From assembly GCA_920105625.2 (NCBI GenBank), contig OV050030.1:215062325-215126324 (forward strand): a DNA stretch of 64,000 nucleotides. The letters run 5' to 3'. Both the position numbers and the translations under genes were made by a program. Under the pieces are notes generated by a model, which had not been told where the DNA came from, did no database searches, and worked only from the letters and a program-made list of their open reading frames with translations. This document shows positions 36,209 to 49,189 of this stretch, piece by piece. This stretch comes from Clusia tigrina. Its lineage: Eukaryota > Arthropoda > Insecta > Diptera > Clusiidae. Position 1 is the stretch's first letter. Every line of letters begins with the position of its first letter.

Positions 36209-38750
36209 TTGTCACAAAATTTCAAGATTTTATTAAGCTCCAGTAAAAGGCTACAAGCATATGAATGTTGCATACTTTGATAGGTATAGATTGCACCGTA
36301 TAGAAGTTAGGGCCATTTGAATTTCTATCAGTGTTTGATTTGGGACTCAAGGGTAGCATAGCTATGAGCGATAACTTGAATTGATAAGAGGCTCGAGTAC
36401 TTTATTGTCACCAAATTTCAAGGTTTTATAACGCTCCAGTAAAAAGTTACAAGCATTTGATTGTTGCAAACTTTGATAGGTATAGGACGCACCGTCTAGA
36501 AGTTAGGCCCATTTTAAGTTTATCAGTGTTTGATTTGGGACTCGAGGGTAGCATAGCTATGAGCGATAGCTTAAATTGACAAGAGGCTCGAGTACTTTAT
36601 TGTCACAGAATTTCAAGGTTTTATGACGCTCCAGTAAAAACTGGCAAGCATTTGGTTGTTGCAAACTTTTGTAGGTGTGGGACGCATCGTATAGAAGTTA
36701 GGGTCATTTGAAGCTTTACCGGTGTTTGATTTGGGACTCAAGGGTAGCATAGCTATGAGCGATAACTTGAATTGATAAGAGGCTCGAGTACTTTATTGTC
36801 ACCAAATTTCAAGGTTTTATGACGCTCCAGTAAAACGTTACAAGCATTTGATTGTTGCAAACTTTGATAGGTGTAGGATGCACCGTATAGAAGTTAGGGC
36901 CATTTGAAGTTTTATCAGTGTTTGATTTGGGACTCAAGGGTAGCATAGCTATGAGCGATAGCTTAAATTGATAAGAGGCTCGAGTACTTTATTCTCACAA
37001 AATTTCAAGATTTTATTAAGCTCCAGTAAAAAGTTACAAGCATTTGAATATTGCTTACTTTGATAGTTATAGATCGCACCGTATAGAAGTTAGGGCCATT
37101 TAAAGTTTTATCAGTCTTTGATTTGGGACTCAAGGCTAGCATAGCTATGAGCGATACCTTAAATTGACAAGAGGCTCGACTACTTTATTGTCACAAAATT
37201 TCAAGACTTTATTACGCTCCAATAAAAAGTTACAAACAGTTGATTGTTGAAAACTTTGATAGGTATAGGACGCATCGTATAGAAGTGAGGCCATTTTAAG
37301 TTTTATCAGTGTTTGATTTGGGACTGAAGGGTAGCATAGCTATGAGCGATAGCTTAAATTGACAGAGGGTCGAGTTCTTTATTGTCACAAAATTTGAAGG
37401 TTTTATGACGCTCCAGTAAAAACTGGCAAGAATTTGATTGTTGCAAACTTTTATAGGTGTGGGACGCACCGTATAGAAGTTAGGGTAATTTGAAGTTTTA
37501 TCAGTGTTTGATTTGGGACTCAAGGGTAGCATGGCTATGAGTTATAGCTTAAATTGTTAAGAGGCTCCAGTACTTTATTGTCACAAAATTTCAAGATTTT
37601 ATTAAGCTCCAGTAAAAAGTTACAAGCATTTTATTGTTGCAAACTCTGATAGGTATAGGACGCACCGTATAGAAATTAGGGCCATTTGAAGTTTTATCAG
37701 TGTTTGATTTGAGACTCAAGGTAGCATAGCTATGAGCGATAGCTTGAATTGATAAGATGCTCGAGTACTTTATTGTCACCAAATTTCAAGGTTTTATGAC
37801 TCTCCAGTAAAAAGTTACAAGCATTTGATTGTTGCAAACTTTGATAGGTGTAGGACGCACCGTATAGAAGTTAGGGCCATTTGAAGCTTTATCAGTGTTT
37901 GATTTGGGACTCAAGGGTAGCATAGCTAGGAGCGATAGCTTAAATTGATAAGAGGCTCGAGTACTTTATTCTCACAAAATTTCAAGATTTTATTAAGCTC
38001 CAGTAAAAAGTTACAAGCATTTGAATGTTGCATACTTTGATAGGTATAGGATGCACCGTAAAGACGTTGTGGCCATTTGAAGTTTTACCAGTGTTTGATT
38101 TGGGACTCTAGGGTAGCATAGCTATGAGCGATAGCTTGAATTGATAAGATGCTCGAGTACTTTATTGTCACCAAATTTCAAGGTTTTATGACTCTGCAGT
38201 AAAAAGTTACAAGCATTTGATTGTTGCAAACTTTGATAGGTGTAGGACGCACCGTATAGAAGTTAGGTCTATTTGAAGTTCTATCAGTGTTTGATTTGGG
38301 ACTCAAGGGTAGCATAGCTATGAGCGATAACTTGAATTGATAAGAGGCTCGAGTACTTTATTGTCACAAAATTTCAAGACTTTATTACGCTCCAAAAAAA
38401 GTTACAAGCATTTGATTGTTGAAAACTTTGATAGGTATAGGACGCAACGTATAGAAGTTAGGGCCATTTGAAGCTTTATCAGTGTTTGATTTGGGACTCA
38501 ATGGTAGCATAACTATGAGCGATAGCTTGAATTGATAAGAGGCTCGAGTACTTTATTGTCACAAAATTTCAAGTTTTTATAACGCTCCAGTAAAAAGTTA
38601 CAAGCATTTGATTGTTGCAAACTTTGATAGGTGTAGGACGCACCGTATAGAAGTTACGGCCATTTGAAGTTTTCTCAGTGTTTGATTTTGGACTCGAGGG
38701 TAGCATAGCTATGAGCGATAGCTTAAATTGATAAGAGGCTCAAGTACTTT
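36209..38750 (-). repeat. Beta 12-monomer HOR, minus copy 2 (one extra monomer)
   Basis: This copy follows copy 1 in the same unit order. By its right end the offset has grown from 2349 to about 2543, so it has one additional monomer near 38.1-38.3 kb. The mirror sum between arms changes by 195 across the same region (85200 to 85005), which confirms it. Confidence 0.78.
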
Positions 38751-40574
38751 ATTGTCACAAAATTTCAAGATTTTATTAATCTCCAGTAAAAAGTTACAAG
38801 CATTTTATTGTTGCAAACTTTGATAGGTATAGGACGCACCGTAAAGACGTTATGGCCATTTGAAGTTTTACCAGTGTTTGATTTGGGACTCAAGGGTAGC
38901 ATAGCTATGAGCGATAGCTTAAATTTATAAGAGGCTCGAGTACTTTATTGTCACAAAATTTCAAGATTTTATGACGCTCCAGCAAAAAGTGGCAAGCATT
39001 TGATTGTTGCAAACTTTTATAGGTGTGGGACGCACCGTATAGAAGTTAGGGAAATTTGAAGTTTTATGAGTGTTTGATTTGGGACTCAAGGGTAGCATAG
39101 CTGTGAGAGATAGCTTAAATTGATAAGAGGCTCGAGTACTTTTTTGTCACAAAATTTCTAGATTTTATTAAGCTCCAGTAAAAAGTTACAAGCATTTGAT
39201 TGTTCCAAACTTTGATAGGAATAGGACGCACCGTCTAGAAGTTAGGCCCATTTGAAGTTTTATCAGTGTTTGATTTGGGACTCGAGGGTAGCATAGCTAT
39301 GGGCGATAGCTTAAATTGATAAGAGGCTCGAGTACTTTATTGTCACAAAATTTCAAGATTTTTTTAAGCTCCATTAAAAAGTTACAAGCATTTGATTGTT
39401 GCAAACTTTGATAGGTATAGGACGCACCGTATAGAAGTTATGGCCATTTGAAGTTTTATCAGTGCTTGATTTGGGATTCAAGGGTAGCATAGCTATGAGC
39501 GATAGCTTAAATTGATAAGAGGCTCGAGTACTTTTTTGTCACAAAATTTCTAGATTTTATTAAGCTCCAGTAAAAAGTTACAAGCATTTGAATGTTGCAT
39601 ACTTTGATAGGTATAGATCGCACCGTATAGAGGGTAGGGCCATTTAAAGTTTTATCAGTCTTTGATTTGGGACTCAAGGCTAGCATAGCTATGAGCGATA
39701 CCTTAAATTGACAAGAGGTTCGACTACTTTATTGTCACAAAATTTCAAGACTTTATTACGCTCCAATAAAAAGTTACAAGCATTTGATTGTTGAAAACTT
39801 TGATAGGTATAGGACGCAACGTATAGAAGTTAGGGCCATTTGAAGCTTTATCAGTGTTTGATTTGGGTCTCAATGGTAGCATAACTATGAGCGATAGCTT
39901 GAATTGATAAGAGGCTCGAGTACTTTATTGTCACCAAATTTCAAGTTTTTATGAGGCTCCAGTAAAAAGTTACAAGCATTTGATTGTTGCAAACTTTGAT
40001 AGGTGTAGGACGCACTGTATAAACGTTAGTGCCATTTGAAGTTTGTCAGTGTTTGATTTTGGACTCGAGGGTAGCATAGCTATGAGCGACAGCTTAAATT
40101 GATAAGAGGCTCAAGTACTTTATTGTCACAAAATTTCAAGATTTTATTAATCTGCAGTAAAAAGTTACAAGCATTTTATTGTTGCAAACTTTGATAGGTA
40201 TAGGACGCACCGTAAAGAAGTTATGGCCATTTGAAGTTTTACCAGTGCTTGATTTGGGACTCAAGGGTAGCATAGCTATGAGCGATAGCTTAAATTGACA
40301 AGAGGCTCGAGTACTTTATTGTCACAAAATTTCAAGGTTTTATGACGCTCCAGTAAAAACTGGCAAGCATTTGATTGTTGCAAACTTTTATAGGTGTGGG
40401 ACGCATCGTATAGAAGTTAGGGCCATTTGAAGTTTTATGAGTGTTTGATTTGGGACTCAAGGGGACCATAGATATGAGAGATAACTTAAATTGACAAGAG
40501 GCTCGAGTACTTCATTGTCACAAAATTTCAAGATTTTATTAAGCTCCAGTAAAAAGTTACAAGCATTTGATTGT

Positions 40575-40585
40575 TGCAATTGCCT
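40575..40585. other. Orientation-switch junction 2 (minus to plus)
   Basis: Minus-oriented GATTGTTGCAA ends at 40579 and plus-oriented GCCTCTTATC starts at 40582, again in mid-monomer on both sides. The two bases TT at 40580-40581 fit neither parent monomer and look like filler. This is the left end of the palindrome 2 spacer. Confidence 0.9.
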
Positions 40586-41876
40586 CTTATCAATTTAAGC
40601 TATCGCTCATAGCTATGCTACCCTTGAGTCCCAAATCAAACACTGATATAACTTCAAATGGCCCTAACTTCTATACGGTGCGTCCCACACCTATAAAAGT
40701 TTGCAACAATCAAATGCTTGCCAGTTTTTACTGGAGCGTCATAAAACCTTGAAATTTTGTGACAATAAAGTACTCGAGCCTCTTGTCAATTTAAGCTATC
40801 GCTCATAGCTATGCTACCCTCGTGTCGCAAATCAAACACTGATAAAACTTCAAATGGGCCTAACTTCTAGACGGTGCGTCCTATACCTATCAAAGTTTGC
40901 AACAATCAAATGCTTGTAACTTTTTACTGGAGCGTCATAAAATCTTGAAATTTTGTGACAATGAAGTACTCGAGCCTCTTGTCAATTTAAGTTATCTCTC
41001 ATAGCTATGCTACCCTTGAGTCCCAAATGAAACACTCATAAAACTTCAAATTTCCCTAACTTCTATACGGTGCGTCCCACACCTATAAAAGTGTGCAACA
41101 ATCAAATGCTTGCCAGTTTTTACTGGAGCGGCATAAAACCTTGAAATTTTGTGACAATAAAGTACTCGAGCCTCTTGTCAATTTAAGCTATCGCTCATAG
41201 CTATGCTAATCTCGAGTCCCAAATCAAACACTGATAAAACTTCAAATGGGCCTAACTTCTAGACGGTGCGTCCTATACCTATCAAAGTTTGCAACAATCA
41301 AATGCTTGTAACTTTTTGCTGGAGCGTCATAAAATCTTCAAATTTGGTGACAATAAAGTACTCGAGCCTCTTATCAATTCAAGTTACCGCTCATAGCTAT
41401 GCTACCCTTGAGTCCCAAATCAAACACTGATAAAACTTCAAATGGCCATAACTTTTATACGGTGCGTCCTATACCTATCAAAGTTTGCAACAATCAAATG
41501 CTTGTAACTTTTTACTGGAGCGTCATAAAACCGTGAAATTTTGTGACAATAAAGTACTCGAGCCTCTTGCCAATTTAAGCTATCTCTCATAGCTATGCTA
41601 CCCTTGCGTCCCAAATCAAACACTGATAAAACTTCAAATCGCCCTAACTTCTATACGGTGCGTCCGACACCTATAAAAGTTTGCAACAATCAAATGCTTG
41701 CAAGTTGTTACTGGAGCGTCATAAAACCTTGAAATTTTGTGACAATAAAGTACTCGAGCCTCTTATTAATTTAAGCTATCGCTCATAGCTATGCTACCCT
41801 TGAGTCCCAAATCAAACACTGATAAAACTTCAAATGGCCCTAACTTCTATACGGTGCGTCCTGTACCTATCAAAGT
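40580..41876 (+). repeat. Palindrome 2, single-copy spacer
   Basis: These 1297 bp of plus-oriented monomers lie between the arms. At 41876|41877 they run on into the right arm without a break (CAAAG then TTTGC...). The block opens with junction 2 and contains units such as TTCAAATTTCCCTAAC (41046) that recur at 44770 and 46142, so it is ordinary beta-domain satellite. Confidence 0.82.
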
Positions 41877-43899
41877 TTGCAACAATCAAATGCTTGTAAC
41901 TTTTTACTGGAGCTTAATAAAATCTTGAAATTTTGTGACAATGAAGTACTCGAGCCTCTTGTCAATTTAAGTTATCTCTCATATCTATGGTCCCCTTGAG
42001 TCCCAAATCAAACACTCATAAAACTTCAAATGGCCCTAACTTCTATACGATGCGTCCCACACCTATAAAAGTTTGCAACAATCAAATGCTTGCCAGTTTT
42101 TACTGGAGCGTCATAAAACCTTGAAATTTTGTGACAATAAAGTACTCGAGCCTCTTGTCAATTTAAGCTATCGCTCATAGCTATGCTACCCTTGAGTCCC
42201 AAATCAAGCACTGGTAAAACTTCAAATGGCCATAACTTCTTTACGGTGCGTCCTATACCTATCAAAGTTTGCAACAATAAAATGCTTGTAACTTTTTACT
42301 GGAGATTAATAAAATCTTGAAATTTTGTGACAATAAAGTCCTTGAGCCTCTTATCAATTTAAGCTGTCGCTCATAGCTATGCTACCCTCGAGTCCAAAAT
42401 CAAACATTGACAAACTTCAAATGGCACTAACGTTTATACAGTGCGTCCTACACCTATCAAAGTTTGCAACAATCAAATGCTTGTAACTTTTTACTGGAGC
42501 CTCATAAAAACTTGAAATTTGGTGACAATAAAGTACTCGAGCCTCTTATCAATTCAAGCTATCGCTCATAGTTATGCTACCATTGAGACCCAAATCAAAC
42601 ACTGATAAAGCTTCAAATGGCCCTAACTTCTATACGTTGCGTCCTATACCTATCAAAGTTTTCAACAATCAAATGCTTGTAACTTTTTATTGGAGCGTAA
42701 TAAAGTCTTGAAATTTTGTGACAATAAAGTAGTCGAACCTCTTGTCAATTTAAGGTATCGCTCATAGCTATGCTAGCCTTGAGTCCCAAATCAAAGACTG
42801 ATAAAACTTTAAATGGCCCTACCCTCTATACGGTGCGATCTATACCTATCAAAGTATGCAACATTCAAATGCTTGTAACTTTTTACTGGAGCTTAATAAA
42901 ATCTAGAAATTTTGTGACAAAAAAGTACTCGAGCCTCTTATCAATTTAAGCTATCGCTCATAGCTATGCTACCCTTGAGTCCCAAATCAAGCACTGATAA
43001 AACTTCAAATGGCCATAACTTCTATATGGTGCGTCCTATACCTATCAAAGTTTGCAACAATCAAATGCTGGTAACTTTTTAATGGAGCTTAAAAAAATCT
43101 TGAAATTTTGTGACAATAAAGTACTCGAGCCTCTTATCAATTTAAGCTATCGCTCATAGCTATGCTACCCTCGAGTCCCAAATCAAACACTGATAAAACT
43201 TCAAATCGCACTAACTTCTATACGATGCGTCCCACAGCTATAAAAGTTTGCAACAATCAAATGCTTGCCAGTTTTTACTGGAGCGTCAGAAAACCTTGAA
43301 ATTTTGTGACAACAAAGTACTCGAGCCTCTTGTCAATTTAAGCTATCGCTCATAGCTATGCTACCCTCGAGTCCCAAATCAAACACTGATAAAACTTCAA
43401 ATGGGCCTAACTTCTAGACGGTGCGTCCTGTACCTATCAAAGTTTGCAACAATCAAATGCTTGTAACTTTTTGCTGGAGCGTCATAAAATCTTGAAATTT
43501 GGTGACAATAAAGTACTCGAGCCTCTTATCAATTCAAGTTATCGCTCATAGCTATGCTACCCTTGAGTCCCAAATCAAACACTGATAAAACTTCAAATGG
43601 CCATAACTTCTATACGTTGCGTCCTATACCTATCAAAGTTTTCAACAATCAAATGCTTGTAACTTTTTACTGGAGCGTCATAAAACCTTGAAATTTTGTG
43701 ACACCAAAGTATTCGAGCCTCTTGTCAATTTAAGCTATCGCTCATAGCTATGCTACCCTCGAGTCCCAAATCAAACACTGATAAAACTTCAAATGGGCCT
43801 AACTTCTAGACGGTGCGTCCTATACCTATCAAAGTTTGCAACAATCAAATGCTTGTAACTTTTTGCTGGAGCGTCATAAAATCTTGAAATTTTGTGACA

Positions 43900-45300
43900 A
43901 TAAAGTACTCGAGCCTCTTATCAATTCAAGCTATCGTTCATAGTTATGCTACTATTGAGTCCCAAATCAAACACTGATAAAGCTTCAAATGGCCCTAACT
44001 TCTATACGTTGCGTCCTATACCTATCAAAGTTCTCAACAATCAAATGCTTGTAACTTTTTATTGGAGCGTAATAAAGTCTTGAAATTTTGTGACAATAAA
44101 GTAGTCGAGCCTCTTGTTAATTTAAGGTATCGCTCATAGCTATGCTAGCCTTGAGTCCCAAATCAAAGACTGATAAAACTTCAAATGGCCCTACCTTCTA
44201 TACGGTGCGATCTATACCTATCAAAGTAAGCAACATTCAAATGCTTGTAACTTTTTACTGGAGCTTAATAAAATCTAGAAATTTTGTGACAAAAAAGTAC
44301 TCGAGCCTCTTATCAATTTAAGCTATCGCTCATAGCTATGCTACCCTTGAGTCCCAAATCAAACACTGATAAAAGTTCAAATGACCCTAACTTCTATACG
44401 GTGCGTCCCACACCTATAAAAGTTTGCAACAATCAAATGCTTGCCAGTTTTTACTGGAGCGTCATAAAACCTTGAAATTTTGTGACAATAAAGTACTCGA
44501 CCCTCTTGTCAATTTAAGCTATCGCTCATAGCTATGCTACCCTCGAGTCGCAAATCAAACACTGATAAAACTTAAAATGGGCCTAACTTCTAGACGGTGC
44601 GTCCTATACCTATCAAAGTTTGCCACAATCAAATGCTTGTAAATTTTTACTGGAGCGTCATAAAATCTTGAAATTTTGTGACAATGAAGTACTCGAGCCT
44701 CTTGTCAATTTAAGGTATCTCTCACAGCTATGCTACCCTTGAGTCCCAAATCAAACACTCATAAAACTTCAAATTTCCCTAACTTCTATACGGTGCGTCC
44801 CACACCTATAAAAGTTTGCAACAATCAAATGCTTGCCACTTTTTGCTGGAGCGTCATAAAATCTTGAAATTTTGTGACAATAAAGTACTCGAGCCTCTTA
44901 TAAATTTAAGCTATCGCTCATAGCTATGCTACCCTTGAGTCCCAAATCAAACACTGGTAAAACTTCAAATGGCCATAACGTCTTTACGGTGCGTCCTATA
45001 CCTATCAAAGTTTGCAACAATAAAATGCTTGTAACTTTTTACTGGAGATTAATAAAATCTTGAAATTTTGTGACAATAAAGTACTTGAGCCTCTTATCAA
45101 TTTAAGCTATCGCTCATAGCTATGCTACCCTCGAGTCCAAAATCAAACACTGAGAAAACTTCAAATGGCCCTAACTTCTATACGGTGCGTCCTACACCTA
45201 TCAAAGTTTGCAACAATCAAATGCTTGTAACTTTTTACTGGAGCGTTATAAAAACTTGAAATTTTGTGACAATAAAGTACTCGAGCCTCTTATCAATTCA
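43900..45300 (+). repeat. Seven-monomer tandem duplication, copy 1
   Basis: The sequence recurs 1372 bp (exactly 7 x 196) downstream. TCAAAGTAAGCAAC at 44221 and 45593, AAGTTCTCAACAATC near 44030 and 45402, TTCAAATTTCCCTAAC near 44770 and 46142, and GCCACTTTTTGCTGG near 44835 and 46207 all agree. Differences between copies are few (for example AAAACTTAAAATGGG versus AAAACTTCAAATGGG), so the duplication is recent. Confidence 0.88.
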
Positions 45301-46672
45301 AGCTCTCGCTCATAGTTATGCTACCATTGAGTCCCAAATCAAACACTGATAAAGCTTCAAATGGCCCTAACTTCTCTACGTTGCGTCCTATACCTATCAA
45401 AGTTCTCAACAATCAAATGCTTGTAACTTTTTATTGGAGCGTAATAAAGTCTTGAAATTTTGTGACAATAAAGTAGTCGAGCCTCTTGTTAATTTAAGGT
45501 ATCGCTCATAGCTATGCTAGCCTTGAGTCCCAAATCAAAGACTGATAAAACTTCAAATGGCCCTACCTTCTATACGGTGCGATCTATACCTATCAAAGTA
45601 AGCAACATTCAAATGCTTGTAACTTTTTACTGGAGCTTAATAAAATCTAGAAATTTTGTGACAAAAAAGTACTCGAGCCTCTTATCAATTTAAGCTATCG
45701 CTCATAGCTATGCTACCCTTGAGTCCCAAATCAAACACTGATAAAAGTTCAAATGACCCTAACTTCTATACGGTGCGTCCCACACCTATAAAAGTTTGCA
45801 ACAATCAAATGCTTGCCAGTTTTTACTGGAGCGTCATAAAACCTTGAAATTTTGTGACAATAAAGTACTCGACCCTCTTGTCAATTTAAGCTATCGCTCA
45901 TAGCTATGCTACCCTCGAGTCGCAAATCAAACACTGATAAAACTTCAAATGGGCCTAACTTCTAGACGGTGCGTCCTATACCTATCAAAGTTTGCCACAA
46001 TCAAATGCTTGTAAATTTTTACTGGAGCGTCATAAAATCTTGAAATTTTGTGACAATGAAGTACTCGAGCCTCTTGTCAATTTAAGGTATCTCTCACAGC
46101 TATGCTACCCTTGAGTCCCAAATCAAACACTCATAAAACTTCAAATTTCCCTAACTTCTATACGGTGCGTCCCACACCTATAAAAGTTTGCAACAATCAA
46201 ATGCTTGCCACTTTTTGCTGGAGCGTCATAAAATCTTGAAATTTTGTGACAATAAAGTACTCGAGCCTCTTATAAATTTAAGCTATCGCTCATAGCTATG
46301 CTACCCTTGAGTCCCAAATCAAACACTGGTAAAACTTCAAATGGCCATAACGTCTTTACGGTGCGTCCTATACCTATCAAAGTTTGCAACAATAAAATGC
46401 TTGTAACTTTTTACTGGAGATTAATAAAATCTTGAAATTTTGTGACAATAAAGTACTTGAGCCTCTTATCAATTTAAGCTATCGCTCATAGCTATGCTAC
46501 CCTCGAGTCCAAAATCAAACACTGAGAAAACTTCAAATGGCCCTAACTTCTATACGGTGCGTCCTACACCTATCAAAGTTTGCAACAATCAAATGCTTGT
46601 AACTTTTTACTGGAGCGTTATAAAAACTTGAAATTTTGTGACAATAAAGTACTCGAGCCTCTTATCAATTCA
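45301..46672 (+). repeat. Seven-monomer tandem duplication, copy 2
   Basis: This is the second 1372-bp copy, ending near 46672 where CAAGTTAACGCTC departs from the copy 1 form. The mirrored left arm at 38.8-39.2 kb holds a single equivalent set, so the duplication happened after the inversion. Confidence 0.87.
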
Positions 46673-46839
46673 AGTTAACGCTCATAGCTATGCTACCCTT
46701 GAGTCCCAAATCAAACACTGATAGAACTTCAAATAGACCTAACTTCTATACGGTGCGTCCTACACCTATCAAAGTTTGCAACAATCAAATGCTTGTAACT
46801 TTTTACTGGAGAGTCATAAAACCTTGAAATTTGGTGACA

Positions 46840-48835
46840 ATAAAGTACTCGAGCATCTTATCAATTCAAGCTATCGCTCATAGCTATGCTACCCTTGAGT
46901 CCCAAATCAAACACTGGTAAAACTTCAAATGGCCATAACGTCTTTACGGTGCATCCTATACCTATCAAAGTATGCAACATTCAAATGCTTGTAACTTTTT
47001 ACTGGAGCTTAATAAAATCTTGAAATTTTGTGAGAATAAAGTACTCGAGCCTCTTATCAATTTAAGCTATCGCTCCTAGCTATGCTACCCTTGAGTCCCA
47101 AATCAAACACTGATAAAGCTTCAAATGGCCCTAACTTCTATACGGTGCGTCCTACACCTATCAAAGTTTGCAACAATCAAATGCTTGTAACTTTTTACTG
47201 GAGAGTCATAAAACCTTGAAATTTGGTGACAATAAAGTACTCGAGCATCTTATCAATTCAAGCTATCGCTCATAGCTATGCTACCTTGAGTCTCAAATCA
47301 AACACTGATAAAACTTCAAATGGCCCTAATTTCTATACGGTGCGTCCTATACCTATCAGAGTTTGCAACAATAAAATGCTTGTAACTTTTTACTGGAGCT
47401 TAATAAAATCTTGAAATTTTGTGACAATAAAGTACTCGAGCCTCTTAACAATTTAAGCTATACCTCATAGCCATGCTACCCTTGAGTCCCAAATCAAACA
47501 CTGATAAAACTTCAAATTACCCTAACTTCTATACGGTGCGTCCCACACCTATAAAAGTTTGCAACAATCAAATGCTTGCCAGTTTTTACTGGAGCGTCAT
47601 AAAACCTTCAAATTTTGTGACAATAAAGAACTCGACCCTCTGTCAATTTAAGCTATCGCTCATAGCTATGCTACCCTTCAGTCCCAAATCAAACACTGAT
47701 AAAACTTAAAATGGCCTCACTTCTATACGATGCGTCCTATACCTATCAAAGTTTTCAACAATCAACTGTTTGTAACTTTTTATTGGAGCGTAATAAAGTC
47801 TTGAAATTTTGTGACAATAAAGTAGTCGAGCCTCTTGTCAATTTAAGGTATCGCTCATAGCTATGCTAGCCTTGAGTCCCAAATCAAAGACTGATAAAAC
47901 TTTAAATGGCCCTAACTTCTATACGGTGCGATCTATAACTATCAAAGTAAGCAATATTCAAATGCTTGTAACTTTTTACTGGAGCTTAATAAAATCTTGA
48001 AACTTTGTGAGAATAAAGTACTCGAGCCTCTTATCAATTTAAGCTATCGCTCATAGCTATGCTACCCTTGAGTCCCAAATCAAACACTGATAAAACTTCA
48101 AATGGCCCTAACTTCTATACGGTGCATCCTACACCTATCAAAGTTTGCAACAATCAAATGCTTGTAACGTTTTACTGGAGCGTCATAAAACCTTGAAATT
48201 TGGTGACAATAAAGTACTCGAGCCTCTTATCAATTCAAGTTATCGCTCATAGCTATGCTACCCTTGAGCCCCAAATCAAACACCGGTAAAGCTTCAAATG
48301 ACCCTAACTTCTATACGATGCGTCCCACACCTACAAAAGTTTGCAACAATCAAATGCTTGCCAGTTTTTACTGGAGCGTCATAAAACCTTGAAATTCTGT
48401 GACAATAAAGTACTCGAGCCTCTTGTCAATTTAAGCTATCGCTCATAGCTATGCTACCCTCGAGTCCCAAATCAAACACTGATAAACTGCAAATGGTCCT
48501 AACTTCTATACGGTGCGTCCTACACCTATCAAAGTTTGCAACAATCAAATGCTTGTAACTTTTTACTGGAGCGTTATAAAACCTTGAAATTTGGTGACAA
48601 TAAAGTACTCGAGCCTCTTATCAATTCAAGTTATCGCTCATAGCTATGCTACCCTTGAGTCCCAAATCAAACACTGATAGAAATTCAAATGGCCCTAACT
48701 TCTGTACGGTGCGATCTATACCTATCAAAGTATGCAACATTCAAATGCTTGTAGCCTTTTACTGGAGCTTAATAAAATCTTGAAATTTTGTGACAATAAA
48801 GTACTCGAGCCTCTTATCAATTTAAGCTATCGCTC
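46840..48835 (+). repeat. Beta 12-monomer HOR, plus copy 1 (2349-bp period)
   Basis: GAGCATCTTATC at 46851 recurs at 49199. CTATACGATGCGTCCCAC at 48311 recurs at 50660. GTAGCCTTTT (48751) corresponds to GTAACCTTTT (51100). Offsets are 2348-2349. It mirrors the minus copies at 33.9-38.7 kb. Confidence 0.83.
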
Positions 48836-49189
48836 ATAGCTATGCTACCCTCGAGTCCAAAATCAAACACTGAGAAAACTTCAAATGGCCCTAACTTCTA
48901 TACGGTGCGTCCTACACCTATCAAAGTTTGCAACAATCAAATGCTTGTAACTTTTTACTGGAGCGTCATAAAAACTTGAAATTTTGTGACAATAAAGTAC
49001 TCGAGCCTCTTATCAATTCAAGCTATCGCTCATAGTTATGCTACCATTGCGTCCCAAATCAAACACTGATAAAGCTTCAAATGGCCCTAACTTCTATACG
49101 TTGCGTCCTATACCTATCAAAGTTTTCAACAATCAAATGCTTGTAACTTTTTATTGGAGCGTAATAAAGTCTTGAAATTTGGTGACAAT

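Larger units (their letters stand above)
15001..40579 (-). repeat. Minus-oriented satellite block, beta HOR domain
   Basis: Monomers stay in minus orientation but belong to a different set of higher-order repeats. Diagnostic units include TTAATCTCCAG followed by AGAATTTTATTG (about 15045, 16995, 20535, 21893), the 7-bp-shortened GCTAGCATAGCGATA (15556, 17888, 21042, 27288), AGCTGCAGTAAAAAG (24051, 25805, 30087, 30870) and ACCATATAGAAGTAAGAG (25081, 27033, 32001, 33751). These units reappear in reverse complement in 41877-64000 and not in the left flank. The block ends at the inversion junction at 40579. Confidence 0.88.
18589..40579 (-). repeat. Palindrome 2, left arm
   Basis: Rare variants pair with reverse complements in the right arm. 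Coordinate sums are 82456 near the centre (GGGGACCATA 40461-40470 with 41986-41995; GTATAAACG 40017 with 42431), 85200 at 38.8-39.0 kb, about 85005 from 37.5 to 31.2 kb, 85101 at 31.1 kb, 86659 at 30.6-30.9 kb, 79841 at 23.76 kb, 86087 at 27.2 kb, and 82589 to 82585 at 19.8-18.6 kb. The jumps are multi-monomer insertions or deletions. Despite them, the arm length (about 21.99 kb) is close to that of the right arm (22.12 kb). The end at 18589 is set by the right window edge and is not a true boundary. Confidence 0.85.

Noticed and set aside
3451..40579. Simple inversion of one 37-kb segment
   Set aside because: A plain inversion does not produce mirrored flanks. Both flanks match the adjacent part of the block in reverse complement, at single-variant resolution. 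It could survive only if alternating alpha and beta domains already existed.
40000..42500. Assembly or sequencing fold-back artefact as the cause of palindrome 2
   Set aside because: An artefact would give near-identical arms. Here the arms differ by private insertions, deletions and duplications of 1 to 35 monomers, and by point variants. Raw reads are still needed to be certain, so this is only provisionally rejected.
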